Assembly: GCF_048544455.1 (NCBI RefSeq)
Contig: NC_133536.1
Span: 29,886,152-29,950,151 of the forward strand
DNA from: Silene latifolia
Lineage: Eukaryota; Streptophyta; Magnoliopsida; Caryophyllales; Caryophyllaceae
Reading direction: 5' to 3'
DNA: 64,000 nt
The notes under the pieces are model-generated. The model searched no databases. It saw only the letters and a list, made by a program, of their open reading frames with translations, and had not been told where the DNA came from. Of the stretch, positions 1-12,119 are shown piece after piece (the first letter of the stretch is position 1; every line of letters starts with the position of its first letter). The position numbers and the translations under genes are program-made.

Positions 1-614
1 CAAGTTCCTGAATTTGTTAACCTGTTTTTTGGATGTTTTGTCTCTATCTTGCGATTAAAGCCATCGTGAGCCGTTCAACCACATATAGTTTTTACCATAG
101 CGGTTGAAGAAGTGGGAAACTGGCCTGTCAGGAGGGCTTATGTCCCCTGCCTGACTAGAGGGCTTGGTATTCAGCCTGTCGAGAGGGCATTTAGTCTGAT
201 GGTCGGGATAAAACACCCTTGCACCGTCTTGCTGCGTCCACCCGGTTGTAGATGTGTGCAGCAAATAGTCAGGTCAGACAATTATTTCATGCCTGATTGG
301 TCCTGCTATTCACCGTATCCGGTGATGGTTACCAACTTCATCAGGCACAGCGGGGTGCAAAAATTAAAAAGTACATAAATAAGAAGTCTAATGTGCAGTA
401 GAGTAGCCCTCAATCCTGAATATTTATGCATATAATCATTTATCATGTATAATTGTTCAGGATTCAAGAAAGATGAGAGAAATTGGGTTAGTTTGCATAT
501 ATAGACATAGATTGCACATAAAACATGTGAGACACATAATTTCTCAGGTAGCATGTAAGGGTAAAACACCGATAGTAAAGATGTGATTTTTACCTGATCA
601 GGCTAGGATAAGTT
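1..614 (-). other. 3' noncoding tail of Tat element no. 1
   Basis: No gene-like frame. The stretch lies downstream of the integrase C-terminus on the minus strand and has no match to the 5' LTR at 6050-6710, so it is the long 3' untranslated region usual in Tat elements. Confidence 0.6.
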
Positions 615-991
615 TTATACATGGAATAATTTCAGATGAGCTACATTCCAGGATCTTTGGATTATTATTTCTCCTTCTAATGTTTGGAGCATGTATGCTA
701 CTTGTCCAACTATAGAGTCGATTAAATAGGGGCCTTCCCACGTAGGGGCTAGCTTGCCTGCTGATTTTTCTTTCTTATTTGGGAAAATTTTTTGTAGGAC
801 AAGGTCTTCTTCCTTGAAGACCCTGATTCTGACATTTTTATTGTAAGTTTTGGCCACTGTTTGTTGATATGACGCCATCCTGATTTTGGCAGTGTCTCTT
901 AATTCTTCTGTCAAGACCAGGTTATCTTGCATCATGCTGTTATTCGTTTCAACATTGTTCAGGCTATATCTTGATGTTGGCACCCGGACTT

Positions 992-3883
992 CTACAGAGA
1001 TGACAGCTTCACAGCCATACACCAAAGAATAAGGTGTTTGGCCTGTTGATGTCTTTGGGGTTGTCCTGGCCTGTCTACCCATAGCACTAATGGAAGTTCT
1101 TCAACCCATCTGCCTTGTCTTCTCTTCAGTTTCTTCTTTAAGCAGCTTATGACTACCTTGTTGCTAGATTCAGCCTGGCCATTAGCTTTTGGATATCCAG
1201 GGGTGGATGTAACAAGGTTGATATTCCGCTCTTGGCAGAATGCTTTAGTCTTTTTCCCAACAAATTGGGTCCCGTTATCACACACTATCTCTGATGGGAC
1301 TTCATATCTGCAAATAATATTTGTCCTGATAAAAGATATTACCTCCTTTTTGGTTACCTGCATAAAAGACTTATCAGCTTTGATCCATTTGGAAAAGTAA
1401 TCAATCATAGCCAACATGAATGCTTTTTGCTCTGGAGCTACAGGCAGTTTCCCTACAATATCCATGCCCCACTTCATAAATGGCGAGGGTGCAGAAATTG
1501 AGTGAAGAAGTTCAGATGGCTGGTGTATTATTGGTACATGAATTTGCCAGGCTTTACATTTTGAACAGTATTCCAAGCAATCATCCCTCAGTGTTTGCCA
1601 GTAGTAGCCTGTTCTGAGTACTTTACTTGCCAGGCTTTTTCCTCCTTTGTGATTGCCACAATGTCCATCGTGTATTTCTTGGAGTACTTGTTTATCTTCA
1701 TCAGGCTCTAAGCATCTCAAATATGGTCCAGCCTGCAATCTCTTGAAAGTGTTATTGATAATAGAATAGGTTGAAGCCATGATTTTAAAAGCTCTTGCTT
1801 CATGCCTGTCCTGAGGTAATATTCCTTGGAGGAACCAATCATAATAAGGTTTGGTCCAAGAATTATTATCTTGATTGACAGGATTGACTTGTTCAGTTTT
1901 ACTGATAGCTGGCTCTAATAAGTGAACAATTGGTATTTTATCAAAAATTGCAGGAGTAAAATTTGAACCTAGGCTGGCCAAAGCATCAGCCTGGGTGTTC
2001 AGGTCTCTTGGTATTTGGTCTATATCAAATAAAGTAAATTTAGCGGTAAGGTTTTTTGCATGTTCTAAATATGAAATCATTTTTGCATCCTTTGCCGTAT
2101 AAATTCCTTTTATTTGATTAGCAATTAAAAGTGAATCTGTTTTTACCTTTAAGTTTTGAACACCGAGGTCTAGACATACCTTTAGGCCTGCTATCAGAGC
2201 TTCATATTCTGCTTCGTTACTGGTAGCTTTTAACTTACAGCTTACAGCCTGAGCTATCATGTCTCCCTGTGGTGATTTTAGTACTAACCCTAACTCTGTC
2301 CCCCTGGCATTCGATGCCCCATCTATGAACAAAGTCCACTCTTGGTTTGGGGTTTTGTTTTCTAACTGGTTGACTTCTTTTTTCAGGTCAGGTTCTAGGT
2401 TAGAGCTGAAATCAGCCACAAAGTCTGCTAAGGCCAGTGATTTAATCGTTGTCCTGGGTTCAAAGATAATATCATATGTACTGAGCTGAACTGGCCACTT
2501 GGCCATCGTACCTGCCAATTCAGGCTTGCGTAGGACTAATTTTATGGGTAAGTTGGTCCTGACTATGATAGGGTGACACTCAAAATATGGACGCAGTTTA
2601 GCACACGACATAATTAAAGCTAAAATATATCTTTCAAGTAATCCACACCTCATTTCAGCATCTAACAGGCTTTTACTTACATAATAGACAGGATGTTGCT
2701 GGCCTTCTTGTTTCTTTACCATGACTGCACTTACTGTTGTGTCGGTGACAGATAGGTATACTGACAGGGGTTCTCCCTTCTCCAGTTTAGCCAGTAAAGG
2801 TGGAGATGACAGGTACGATTTTAAGTCTTGAAAGGCTGCTTCATGCTCAGGTGTCCAATGGAACTGTTTATTTTTTCTGAGCAGGTTGTAAAATGTTTTA
2901 CACCTTTCAGAGGATCTTGATATGAACCAGTTTAGGGCAGCTACCCGTTTTGTCATCTTCTGAATATCCTTGACAGACTTGGGTGACTTAAGTTCCAGGA
3001 TGGCTTTTATCTGTTCAGGGCTGGCCTCTATGCCTCTTTTCGTTACCATGTATCCAAGGAACTTACCTGCAGAAACTCTGAAGTGGCACTTTGCAGGGTT
3101 AAGTTTCATGTTGTATTTTTCCAATATTTGAAATGCTATTTCCAAGTGCTTCACATGATCTTCTGCATTTTTGGATTTTACTACCATGTCATCTATATAG
3201 ACTTCCATGATATCTCCTATTTGGTCTTTGAACATCATGTTGACGACGCGCTGGTACGTTGCCCCTGCATTATTCAGGCCGAAAGGCATGGTCATGCAGT
3301 AATAACAAGATATATGCCCGATCAGTAATGAATGCGATATTTCTGATCGGTCGGGGTGCATCTTTATTTGATTGAATCCACTAGAGCCATCCATGAATGT
3401 CAGCATCTCATGCCCTGCTGTGGCATCTACCATGGCATCAATATGTGGCAGAGGAAATGGATCTTTAGGGCAGGCTTTATTCAAGTCAGTGTAATCTACA
3501 CAAACTCTCCATTTACCATTCTTTTTCTGCACAACAACCACGTTAGCTAACCATTCAAGGTACATTACTTCCTTGATCATTCCCATATCCAGAAGTTTTT
3601 CCACTTCTTCATTAATTATTGCATTTCTTTCCGATGCAAATTTTCGTCTTTTCTGTTGCACAGGCTTAAAAGATTGATCAATGTTAAGTTTATGTGTAAT
3701 TACATTAGCACTGATTCCAGTCATATCAAAATGAGACCAAGCAAACCAAGATGATTTATTTTTAAGAAATCTTACCAGTTCTGGCCTGACACAGTCTGGG
3801 GCGTCAGACCCTACTAGAACATACCTGTCGGGATACTTAGGGTTTAGGATTACCTGATCTATTTCCATCCTGGATGGTGCCAC
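992..3883 (-). CDS. pol of Tat element no. 1: RT, RNase H, archaeal-type RNase H, integrase
   Basis: A long open frame of 963 codons. RT motifs are visible in order: WRVCVDYTDLNKACPKDPFP, MPFGLNNAGATYQR and the catalytic YIDDMVVKS near 3190-3205. A first RNase H follows, then WTLFIDGASNARG near 2310-2350, which opens the second, archaeal-type RNase H that defines the Tat lineage. The integrase has an HHCC-type zinc region (HDGHCGNHKGG...CSKC) and a core with DNGTQFVG. The integrase C-terminal region continues in the next block (about 615-1080). As a long frame this is the best preserved coding region of the element. Confidence 0.9.
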   Translation of the reverse strand: MAPSRMEIDQVILNPKYPDRYVLVGSDAPDCVRPELVRFLKNKSSWFAWSHFDMTGISANVITHKLNIDQSFKPVQQKRRKFASERNAIINEEVEKLLDMGMIKEVMYLEWLANVVVVQKKNGKWRVCVDYTDLNKACPKDPFPLPHIDAMVDATAGHEMLTFMDGSSGFNQIKMHPDRSEISHSLLIGHISCYYCMTMPFGLNNAGATYQRVVNMMFKDQIGDIMEVYIDDMVVKSKNAEDHVKHLEIAFQILEKYNMKLNPAKCHFRVSAGKFLGYMVTKRGIEASPEQIKAILELKSPKSVKDIQKMTKRVAALNWFISRSSERCKTFYNLLRKNKQFHWTPEHEAAFQDLKSYLSSPPLLAKLEKGEPLSVYLSVTDTTVSAVMVKKQEGQQHPVYYVSKSLLDAEMRCGLLERYILALIMSCAKLRPYFECHPIIVRTNLPIKLVLRKPELAGTMAKWPVQLSTYDIIFEPRTTIKSLALADFVADFSSNLEPDLKKEVNQLENKTPNQEWTLFIDGASNARGTELGLVLKSPQGDMIAQAVSCKLKATSNEAEYEALIAGLKVCLDLGVQNLKVKTDSLLIANQIKGIYTAKDAKMISYLEHAKNLTAKFTLFDIDQIPRDLNTQADALASLGSNFTPAIFDKIPIVHLLEPAISKTEQVNPVNQDNNSWTKPYYDWFLQGILPQDRHEARAFKIMASTYSIINNTFKRLQAGPYLRCLEPDEDKQVLQEIHDGHCGNHKGGKSLASKVLRTGYYWQTLRDDCLEYCSKCKAWQIHVPIIHQPSELLHSISAPSPFMKWGMDIVGKLPVAPEQKAFMLAMIDYFSKWIKADKSFMQVTKKEVISFIRTNIICRYEVPSEIVCDNGTQFVGKKTKAFCQERNINLVTSTPGYPKANGQAESSNKVVISCLKKKLKRRQGRWVEELPLVLWVDRPGQPQRHQQAKHLILWCMAVKLSSL

Positions 3884-3899
3884 ATAAGTGCTCCTGACA

Positions 3900-4550
3900 A
3901 GGTACGGTAATTGTTATGCGAAAGACTCACCTGCCTTGGAAGGCTTCAAGGCCGCTGTATAGCATTCTTGGGCAACTTTGTGTTCTTCTTTGATTATGGC
4001 TATGCCCCAGTCTACTGGTACCTTGATACATTGATGATAGGTTGATGGTACAGTCTTGACATTATGGATCCACAGCCTGCCCAGGATTGCATTGTAGGAT
4101 GACAAGCAATCCAGGACTCCAAATTTCTCATAGGATGAGACTCCTTCAACGTAGGTTGGAAGATGAATTTCTCCCAATGTGCTCTTGGTTTCTCCATTGA
4201 ATCCTACCAGAACGCTGGATTTCTTGGTGATTTGATCTTCACCAATATTCATAGCCTTCAGTACATCAAGCATGATTAGGTTTACCGAGCTGCCTCCATC
4301 TACTAGGATCCTCCTCACTGTAGCAGTTCCAATCTGTATAGAAATTACCAGGCCATCATGATGAACATCAGGTACTCCTACTAGGTCACAATCACTGAAA
4401 GTGATTGATGGGACATGACCCAGTTTGCAGGGTGATGTAGTTCTTGGCGTCCTGTCTATCTTTTTTGTTGTTGAACTAGTCAGGCCACAAATTTCCGATC
4501 CTCCAGATATGAATTTTATTTCATAGATTGGGGGTGGTGGAGGAAGGTTG
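3900..4550 (-). CDS. Aspartic protease region of Tat element no. 1
   Basis: The minus strand encodes a retropepsin-like segment with the active-site signature LVDGGSSVNLI (Asp in a D-G/T-G/S context) and a downstream hydrophobic strand (YNAILGRLWIH). In this family the protease lies between gag and reverse transcriptase, as seen here. Limits are approximate. Confidence 0.75.
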
Positions 4551-5970
4551 CGGTCCTATTTTTGCTCTTGGTTCTCCTTGCTTTGATATGTATTCCTGCC
4601 TCTTGTCCTGATCAGGTCCTTTAGATATCCAGATTTCAACAGGTAGACCACTTCTTTCCTCAGGGTAAAACAGTCATCCGTTGTGTGTCCAATGTCCATG
4701 TGGAATTCGCACCACTTGGAGTTGTCTCTCCTAGGGTTGGAATTTTCCACCTTCCTAGGCCATCTGACTACTGATCCCATGTTGTCAAGTCTCTGGATCA
4801 AGCCTACAATATCAACACTGAAATTATGTTCAGAAATAGGTGGGAAAACTTTAGCCCTACCTTGATACTCATATGCCAGGTTGACTTCTGAATAGTCTGG
4901 CCTGGAATATGAAGTAGGTCTGTAATTGTTTCCTTTGTTGCTCTTCCTATTGCTCTTTTCATAGTCCTTTGATCCACTGGATGATCCAACTTTGTAGCTT
5001 TTGTCTTCTTCCAGCCTGATATATGCAAGGGTCTTGGCTTGGACATCTTCAAAGGTATGGCAGGGATACTTAGTGAGTTAATTGTACAAGTCACTATGAG
5101 GTAGTAACCCCTGCCTGAATGCCTCCAATGTTGTTCTAATGTCACACCTGGGAATAGATACTTTCTCCTTGTTGAACCTGGCACGGAATACCCTAAGAGT
5201 CTCATCTGGCTTTTGTGTAATCCTGCAAAGATCACTGGACCTTTTCTCCAACTCCCTACTGCTTGCAAACTGCTGGTTGAAGTTGTTGATCAGGTTGGCA
5301 AAAGAATGGATACTCCCAGTTGGCAGGTTGATGTACCATTATAAAGCAGGTCCAGTCAGGGTTGTTCCAAATCCCTTACACATGCAGACTTGCCTGAACT
5401 CGCTGGGGATGGATGCAGCTAACATTTTCTGTTTATAGAGAGCTACATGATTCTGTGGATCTGTAGTCCCATCATAAATCTTCATAGACGGAATCACAAA
5501 CTTTTTAGGCAGATCCACATTTGTTATTTCGTCTATAAAAGGCGAATCAACATAGCTATCAGGGGCAACTTCCTTCAAGCTGGCAGGAACTCCAGGTATC
5601 TTTTCGAATTTTTCATTTAACTTCTTGATTTTCTGGACTACTGCAATCATGGTGGCTACTGCAGATTCATCGGGTTTTTCATTATTATTGTTTGGCTCAC
5701 CATCGCCATCAACGTTGATAAACTTAGAGCCACTTGGACTCCCAAAGCTGGAAAAATCAATGTTTTTGATAATTGATGCAAATGGTGTTCCTGGCTGGAA
5801 TTTAGAGCCTGCTCCTTGAGTTTTTTCCAATTTTTGTTTCAGAGCTTACTCAGATTCTCTTAAATGAAGGATTTCAGCCTTAGTTTGGGCTACCTTGTCT
5901 TTCAAGCCTTCCAACTCATCAAGTTGCTGGAGGTCTGCGTTCAATTGTTCTTCGATGGTAGGCTGGGCCA
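4550..5970 (-). CDS. gag region of Tat element no. 1 (broken)
   Basis: Capsid/nucleocapsid coding region. The N-terminal part starts near 5970 and is followed by a retrotransposon gag core. The C-terminal part has a Cys/His knuckle typical of Tat gags (CEFHMDIGHTTDDC). The region is broken, with about two or three interruptions; domain limits are approximate. It follows a short leader after the primer site and precedes the protease. Confidence 0.75.
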
Positions 5971-6030
5971 TTTTTGTGGGTTATTTGGATTTTTGTGAGA
6001 TAAGGAAAATGATTTTAAAGAGCTAGATGC

Positions 6031-6047
6031 CCCCACGGTGGGTGCCA
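6031..6047 (-). promoter_or_regulatory. Primer binding site of Tat element no. 1
   Basis: Immediately inside the 5' LTR, after a two-base spacer, the minus strand reads TGGCACCCACCGTGGGG. It starts with the TGG that pairs with a tRNA 3' CCA end. I do not assign the tRNA. Confidence 0.6.
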
Positions 6048-6049
6048 AC

Positions 6050-6710
6050 TGTTTTATATGGATTTTGCGCAAAGCGAAATCAGGTCAGGGTAGGTCTAGG
6101 CAGGGTTAACTAGCTCGAACTTATCTGTGAATATGCAGGGCAGGGTATGAAACTAGAAAAGTAAAGTAAGACGAATAAACAATAATAAGACAAGGAATTT
6201 GTACGTGGAAAACCCTTGAATGGGAAAAAACCACAGGCACCAAGCCAGGAGAGGATTTCACTATAATATTGAATATTTAGCACATATGATCGTAATATAG
6301 CTTGAATATCGTATGAGAGTATTGTATGCTAGAGTGTGTATTGTGTGTTGCAAATAATCTCCAAGTTCTCCTTATATAGTCCATGCTGAACGGTTGTCGG
6401 ATCTTCTATATTAATCCTGAATATTCCTCCTTAATTGCTCGGATTAATGCTCTTTAATGCGCTCAATTGCTCCCTTAATTGCTGTCTTTTATTACCAAAT
6501 CTTCTCCATTAATGCTCCAATTATTATCCGTATATTGTCAATAATATAGTCATTGAATTGATCAAATATTGTCCTTATATTTTGATCGTTGTCCTCTCTA
6601 TGGCTGGCACCAGTCTTCTTGTATCCTGGCGGCTTGACGTCCTGACACCCTGATGGTCAGGCCAGGACGAAATAGCATCCTGAAATATTTGCGGATTTCC
6701 AGGCCTAACA
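6050..6710 (-). repeat. 5' LTR of Tat element no. 1
   Basis: On the plus strand the segment begins TGTTTTATATGG and ends GGCCTAACA, giving the TGTT...AACA inverted ends expected of an LTR of about 660 bp. The outer end abuts the interrupted Tekay integrase (flank GTCTA at 6711-6715). The partner LTR is not in the window, so the boundary rests on the termini, the adjacent primer site and the interrupted host element. Confidence 0.8.
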
Positions 6711-7500
6711 GTCTACATAACTCTTTTGTCGATCCTGGGACGCTTTCATCTTTTGTCTGATCAGCTTAACCTGTTCTATCATCTCCTGTACCATTTGTGG
6801 TCCTAAAACCATGGCCTCAGCTCTATCATCCCAGCAAATCGGACTCCTACACCTCCTCCTATACAAAGCCTTGAACGGTGTCATACCAATACTCGTGTGA
6901 TAGTTGTTGTTATAATAAAACTCAATCAAATCCAACTTATCCTCCCAGCTACCAACGAACTCCATCACAGAAGCTCGCAACATATCCTCTAAAGTCTTGA
7001 TGGTCCTCTCTGTCTGTCCATCTGTCGCAGGGTGAAAAGCAGTACTCATCTTCAAAGTATTTCCCATCAACTCATGCAACTCTCTCCAAAACCGTGATAT
7101 GAACCCTGCATCCCTATCTGATACTATATCCTTAGGCACCTCATGCAAACAAACCACATGCTTCCTATAAGCCAAAGCTAATTGTATCTTGGTCCAAGTA
7201 TCTTTCATCGGCACAAAATGAGCTGACTTGGTTAAACGCTCAACTATTACCCATATTATGTTGTTACCCTGTTGACTCCTCGACAAACCCACTATAAAAT
7301 CCATAGAGATATATTCCCATTTCTATTCAGGTACCTCAAGAGACTGAATCTTACCTTGTGGTCGTCGTTGTTCTCTCTTAACCCTCTGACCTGTCAACAT
7401 CGAGCCACAAACTAAGTTGTTTCCTTCTTTATCTCAGGCCACCAGAAAGTCTTCTTCAAATCTTTATACAACTTATCACCACCTGGATGTACTGAATATG
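6711..7500 (-). CDS. Integrase region of Tekay-type element no. 2, cut by Tat element no. 1
   Basis: Integrase core with [30 protein letters not shown] and [20 protein letters not shown] (the catalytic D and D/E context). The coding sequence stops at the outer end of the inserted Tat LTR at 6710/6711. The same protein in element no. 3 continues into a C-terminal domain and chromodomain, so the remainder of this copy should lie left of the window. Confidence 0.85.
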
Positions 7501-7599
7501 GTGTGCAATGAGCCTCTGTCATGATCATCTTCCTCAACTCCTCATCATTAGGAACACACCACCTGCCATCAAATCTCACACTGCCATCTGTATGACTAG

Positions 7600-9540
7600 A
7601 GAACTAAGACATTGTCCCTTTCTCTACTCCAGCTCTCCACTCCTTAATCTTAGGATCCAAAGTTTGTTTCCTGCGAATGTCATCGTAAAGATCTGGCTCC
7701 ACTGTCAAGTCCCCTCTAGCATCCCCTTTCTGTATCATATGTATCCCCATCTTCCCCACCCCATCTCTCAATCTCATCAAAGACATAGCTATGCATAAAG
7801 AATGCATACTCTTCCTGCTCAGCGCATCAGCAACTACGTTTGCCTTCCCTTCATGGTATATAATATCCATGTCATAGTCCCCTATCAGCTCTATCCACCT
7901 CCTTTGTCTCATGTTCAACTCCTTTTGAGTGAAGATGTACTTGGGACTCTTATGATAGGAAAACACCTTAAAGGTCGCCCCATAAAGATAGTGCCTCCAA
8001 ATCTTGAGAGCAAACACAACTACACCCAACTCCAAATCATGTTTCGGATAGTTCTCCTCATAAGGCTTCAATTGCCTAGAAGCATAGGTAATTACTTTCC
8101 CGTTCTCCATCAACACACATCCTAAACCATTCTTTGAAGCATCTGTATATACCTCAAAGTTCTCACGCCCTTCAGGTAATGCTAAGACTGGAGCTGTGGT
8201 CAAACGCTCCTTTTATGTTTGGAACGACGTCTCACAACTTTCATCCCAACGAAACCTGTTCTCTTTCCTCATCAACGCTGTCATAGGTCTGGCTATCTTA
8301 GAAAAGTCTTTCACAAACCGACGGTAGTACCCTGCCAAACCCAAGAAACTCCTGATCTCTGCCACATTCTTCGGTGCTTCCCACCGATAGATTGCCTCTA
8401 TCTTTACTGGATCCACAGCTACACCTTTCTTGGAAATCACATGCCCCCAGAAAGGCAACCTCCTCGAGCCAGAACTCACACTTAGACAACTTTGCATATA
8501 GCTGATTGTCACGCAAAGTCTGCAACACTAACCTCAAGTGCTCCTCATGCTCCTCCTTATTCTTGGAATAGACTAAGATATCATCGATGAAGACTACCAC
8601 AAACCGATCCAAAAACTGACTGAAGACCCGGTTCATCAAATCCATAAACACTGTCGGTGCATTAGATAACCCAAACGGCATCACAACATACTCATAGTGA
8701 CCATACCTCGATGTAAAAGCTATCTTCGATATGTCCTCATCCCGAATCTTCACCTGATGGTAACCCGACCTCAAATCAATCTTAAAAAAGACCACTGCAC
8801 CGTTCAACTGATCAAACAAATCATCTATCCTTGGCAAAGGATACTTGTTCTTTACTGTAACTCTGTTCAGCTCTCTATAATCGATGCACAACCTCAAACT
8901 CCCATCTTTCTTCTTCACAAACAAGACTGGTGCTCCCCCACGGTGATACACTAGGTCTAATGTATCCCTGCTCAATCAGATCATCCAGCTGTTTCTTAAG
9001 CTCCTCCAACTCCTTGGGACCTATGCGGTAAGGGGCCTTAGAGATTGGTCTCGTCCCTGGTTTCAGCTCAACACTGAAATCTATCTCCCTCTTTGGTGGT
9101 AAACCTGGTATCTCCTCCGGAAAAACATCTGGAAACTCTCCCACCACTGGTATCTGATCAACTATCGAACTCACCATACTATGGTCTCTCACATGGCATA
9201 AGATCAAAGGACACCCCTTCCTCAGATAAGACTTCAATGTCACCGCTGCAATCACTTTGACTTTGGGTTTGACAACAAACCCACGATAAGACACACTAAC
9301 TCCCTTAGGACCTCTCAAAGAGATACTCTTTTGGTGACAGTCTATTCTAGCTTTATACTTACCCAACCAATCCATGCCAACTATCATCTCAAAACCATCC
9401 ACAGGAAACAATAACAAGTCCACTGGTAGGTCAACCTGCCCAACTATTATAGACACACCCTTATACAACCTTCCACAAGATACAGACTCACCCGACGGTA
9501 TAAAAACTTCCTCTTTCACAGACTCAAACTCTCTCAAACC
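7600..9540 (-). CDS. Protease, reverse transcriptase and RNase H region of Tekay-type element no. 2 (broken)
   Basis: Reading on the minus strand: a protease segment ([20 protein letters not shown]), RT with [54 protein letters not shown] and the catalytic [12 protein letters not shown] near 8550-8600, then RNase H with [13 protein letters not shown] and SDHK-like and ALSRKS segments. These are standard Ty3/gypsy pol motifs. Several breaks interrupt the region. Confidence 0.85.
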
Positions 9541-9929
9541 CAAAAGTTTAGCATGAACTGACGATACAAAAGATTATGACACCCCTAAATTAAACAAAAC
9601 AAATGTAAAGACACCATTAACAAGAAAAGTACCCGTGATTACGTGAGCATCATCCTCAGCTACCTTCTTGTCCATCATGAAAATCTTGCCACTTGTCTTA
9701 TGTCCAATTGTCCACCTCCCTGGACAGTACTAGCAGAAGTAGACGGCTTAGCAGCCGGCCCCTGGTTGTTGTTCGTTGCTGGTCTCTGATATTAATTACC
9801 GTCATTGCGGTTAGCCCCACCGTTGTTGTTGTTCTAACCACCCTTATTGTTCCATTACCCAGCCGGCATGTTACTAGCATAACTCTGAGACGCACCCTGA
9901 GAGAAACTCCCTTGTGATGGCCTCTAAAA

Positions 9930-10859
9930 ACCTATGCCCACAGCACTGGTGCACTCATGTCTCTTGTAGCCCACACCGCCACAGTTAAAGCAAGATATTC
10001 CCCAGCTGCTACTACCACCACCTCGGCCACGCCCATAAGAAGCTCCAACACTAAACCCTGATCCCGACGAATAAGCCCATGCCTGGTTATGGCCACCCCT
10101 CTTGTAACTGGACTGACCACCACCCTCACTCTCAGCCTTCCTCTTTTCGGGACCCCTCTCCCTATTATCCTTAGCCATCTCTACCAACCCTTCAGCTCTC
10201 CCGGCGCGCTCATAGACTTCCTTAACATCAGTAAAGACTCCCACAGGTAAGTTCTCCATGATCTTACATGTCAAACCCTTCTCAAACCTTAAGGCTAGGT
10301 TCTCCTGGTTCAACCCCATATCCTCAGCATATCTAGATTTCTCATTGAACTTGTGGTAATACTCAGCCACAGTCATCTCCGGTGTCATTTTGAAATCCTC
10401 AAACTCCTCTCTCAGTTTGCTACGGACATGCTCAGGCACAAACTCTCAGCGCATCGCTCTCTTGAACTCATCCCAAGGTATAGCTGACTTCCCCAGTCTC
10501 ACATACAGATCTAAAGCACTCTCCCTCACCTTATCCCACCATTCTCCGGCTGCATCTCTCAAGTAGAACGCAGCTTGTTCCACTTTAAAGTCCTCAGGGC
10601 AATGAACCACATTAAGAATATTCTCCATCTCCCTATGCCAATTGTCGAGCAAAATTGGCGCTCTGGTACCTATGTATTCTTTTGGGTTGAAACGGGCTAT
10701 GGTGACACTCATCTTAGCCAAATCCATCTCAGCCTCTTTATCCTTCCCAAACTTCTTTAAGGCCTCAGTTAGCGCCTCTTGATGCTTAAGCATCTCGGCA
10801 ATCTCATCAATACTCATCATCTCGGCCCTAGCATACAACGCAGATCTCTTTGGCGGCAT
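9930..10859 (-). CDS. gag region of Tekay-type element no. 2 (broken)
   Basis: The likely start is the ATG at 10859 (MPPKRSALYARAEMM), which follows the leader. A gag core has the pattern AAFYLRDAAGEWWDKVRE, and a nucleocapsid CCHC knuckle (CFNCGGVGYKRHEC) follows a Gly/Ser-rich spacer. This layout is typical of chromovirus gag. The region is broken; limits are approximate. Confidence 0.8.
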
Positions 10860-11726
10860 CTTTAAGCTATATAAGAGAAGAGGTAAACAAAAACACATAT
10901 CCCACAACTTAAACACGTATATGACCTGTGCAGAACCTACTCGACCGAGCTCTCAGCCCACTCTATCAAGTTGAGGCCACTCCATCGAGTTGCCCACTTA
11001 CTCGATCGAGTGCCTCGACTCCAGAACCTGACCATAAAGCCTCAAAAACCTCACTCGATCGAGCCTATTACTTACTCGATCGAGTTGACCTCGCTCGATC
11101 GAGTCCCCCTACTTACTCGATCGAGTGCTCAAAAACAGCACACTGTCCATAAACGATATACACCCACTCGATCGAGTCACACCCACTCGATCGAGTCCCT
11201 CACCTACTCGATCGAGTGCCTCTCACTCGATCGAGTGCCCCCCACTCGATCGAGTCATGCTGACTCGTATACTACCCGCATGCTCAACTCAACTACTTTC
11301 CAACCAACTATATATACAAAAAATCGATATACATACGTGTATATATAAAAAAAACAACATCCTATTTCATATGTTTCTAATAAGCCACATTAGAAAACAA
11401 TCATCATGCAATTCCGTTATTCATATCAACACATATACTCATGTTACTTACTCACCTTTTACCACAACATTCTCCATCCTCCACATGCATTCATCCACCA
11501 ATTCATACAACACATTTCGATATAGATAAGCAACGTACTTAGATAAACACACATAACGATCCCAAGACACACCCCATAGCGATCGGTTCAAAGTTGTAGG
11601 GCGAGATCGCGACTTTAGGGCGTCTCCCAAGCCTTTGCATTAGATCCTATCAACTCCTACCCGGGTTCATTTTAGTTTGACTCCCTAGATTCATTGGGTT
11701 CATTAGTTACAGGTTCCAAAATCGTC
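10860..11726 (-). repeat. Leader of Tekay-type element no. 2 with an array of ACTCGATCGAGT palindromes
   Basis: Noncoding leader between primer site and gag. Ten copies with the core CTCGATCGAG start at 11000, 11053, 11074, 11093, 11115, 11166, 11185, 11206, 11225 and 11244; most are full ACTCGATCGAGT. Spacing is mostly 19-22 bp, with two gaps of about 51-53 bp. A few degenerate copies lie at 10930-10990. The rest of the leader (11260-11726) holds nothing else that I recognise. Confidence 0.85.
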
Positions 11727-11738
11727 GCTCTGATACCA
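11727..11738 (-). promoter_or_regulatory. Primer binding site of Tekay-type element no. 2 (tRNA-iMet type)
   Basis: The minus strand reads TGGTATCAGAGC three bases inside the 5' LTR. This is the well-known initiator-methionine tRNA complement used by many plant Ty3/gypsy and Copia elements. Confidence 0.9.
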
Positions 11739-11741
11739 CTT

Positions 11742-12119
11742 TGTAACAACTCCATGCTCCAAGTGCCTTACCAGGACCACTTAAGGCATAGGAATGCTGC
11801 CATCTCGGTTACCCGAGGCAATTATCAAATAGAAAATAACGAAACATACTTTGATAAGTAAATTTAAAGTGATACATGTCCAAAACCAAAACTGATAAAT
11901 AAAATACAATTGTTCCCAAAAAATGCTAAATCAAATAACGTATAACAATGTTTAAGACACAGCGGAAGACTACTAGACATCTCGTGGCAACTCAACCTAG
12001 TTATCCCATGCGCATCATATCATACCTGTTCAATAACTGCTCACCATCCCCGAATGGATCACCACAGTTTTCAAAACATTTAAACGGGGTCAGTTATTGT
12101 TTACATAAAACAACACAAC
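11742..12119 (-). repeat. 5' LTR of Tekay-type element no. 2, inner part
   Basis: Begins TGTAACA on the plus strand next to the primer site and shares the block AGGTGCCTTACCAGGACCAC, with small changes, with the LTR at 59698-61056. It is cut at 12119/12120 by the Athila-type element. The target duplication ACAAC is 12115-12119. Confidence 0.9.

Larger units (their letters stand above)
1..6710 (-). mobile_element. Tat-lineage Ty3/gypsy LTR retrotransposon no. 1 (5' LTR to 3' noncoding region; 3' LTR off window)
   Basis: A minus-strand element reading from its 5' LTR at 6050-6710 down to its 3' noncoding region at the left window edge. Order on the minus strand is gag, protease, RT, RNase H, a second (archaeal-type) RNase H, integrase. 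The second RNase H and the long noncoding 3' tail are hallmarks of the Tat lineage (Ogre/Retand/Grande group). The 5' LTR ends exactly where a Tekay-type integrase is cut off, so this element is inserted in that older element. The pol part looks largely whole; the gag part shows about two or three breaks. The matching 3' LTR and target duplication must lie left of the window, so no LTR age can be given. Confidence 0.9.

Noticed and set aside
112-378. Small plus-strand frame at the window start
   Set aside because: Lies in the 3' noncoding tail of Tat element no. 1 with no protein features.
11000-11255. CRISPR-like array of short regular repeats
   Set aside because: Eukaryotic context, 12-bp palindromic repeats, spacers of 7-10 bp and no cas genes; it is a motif array in a retroelement leader.
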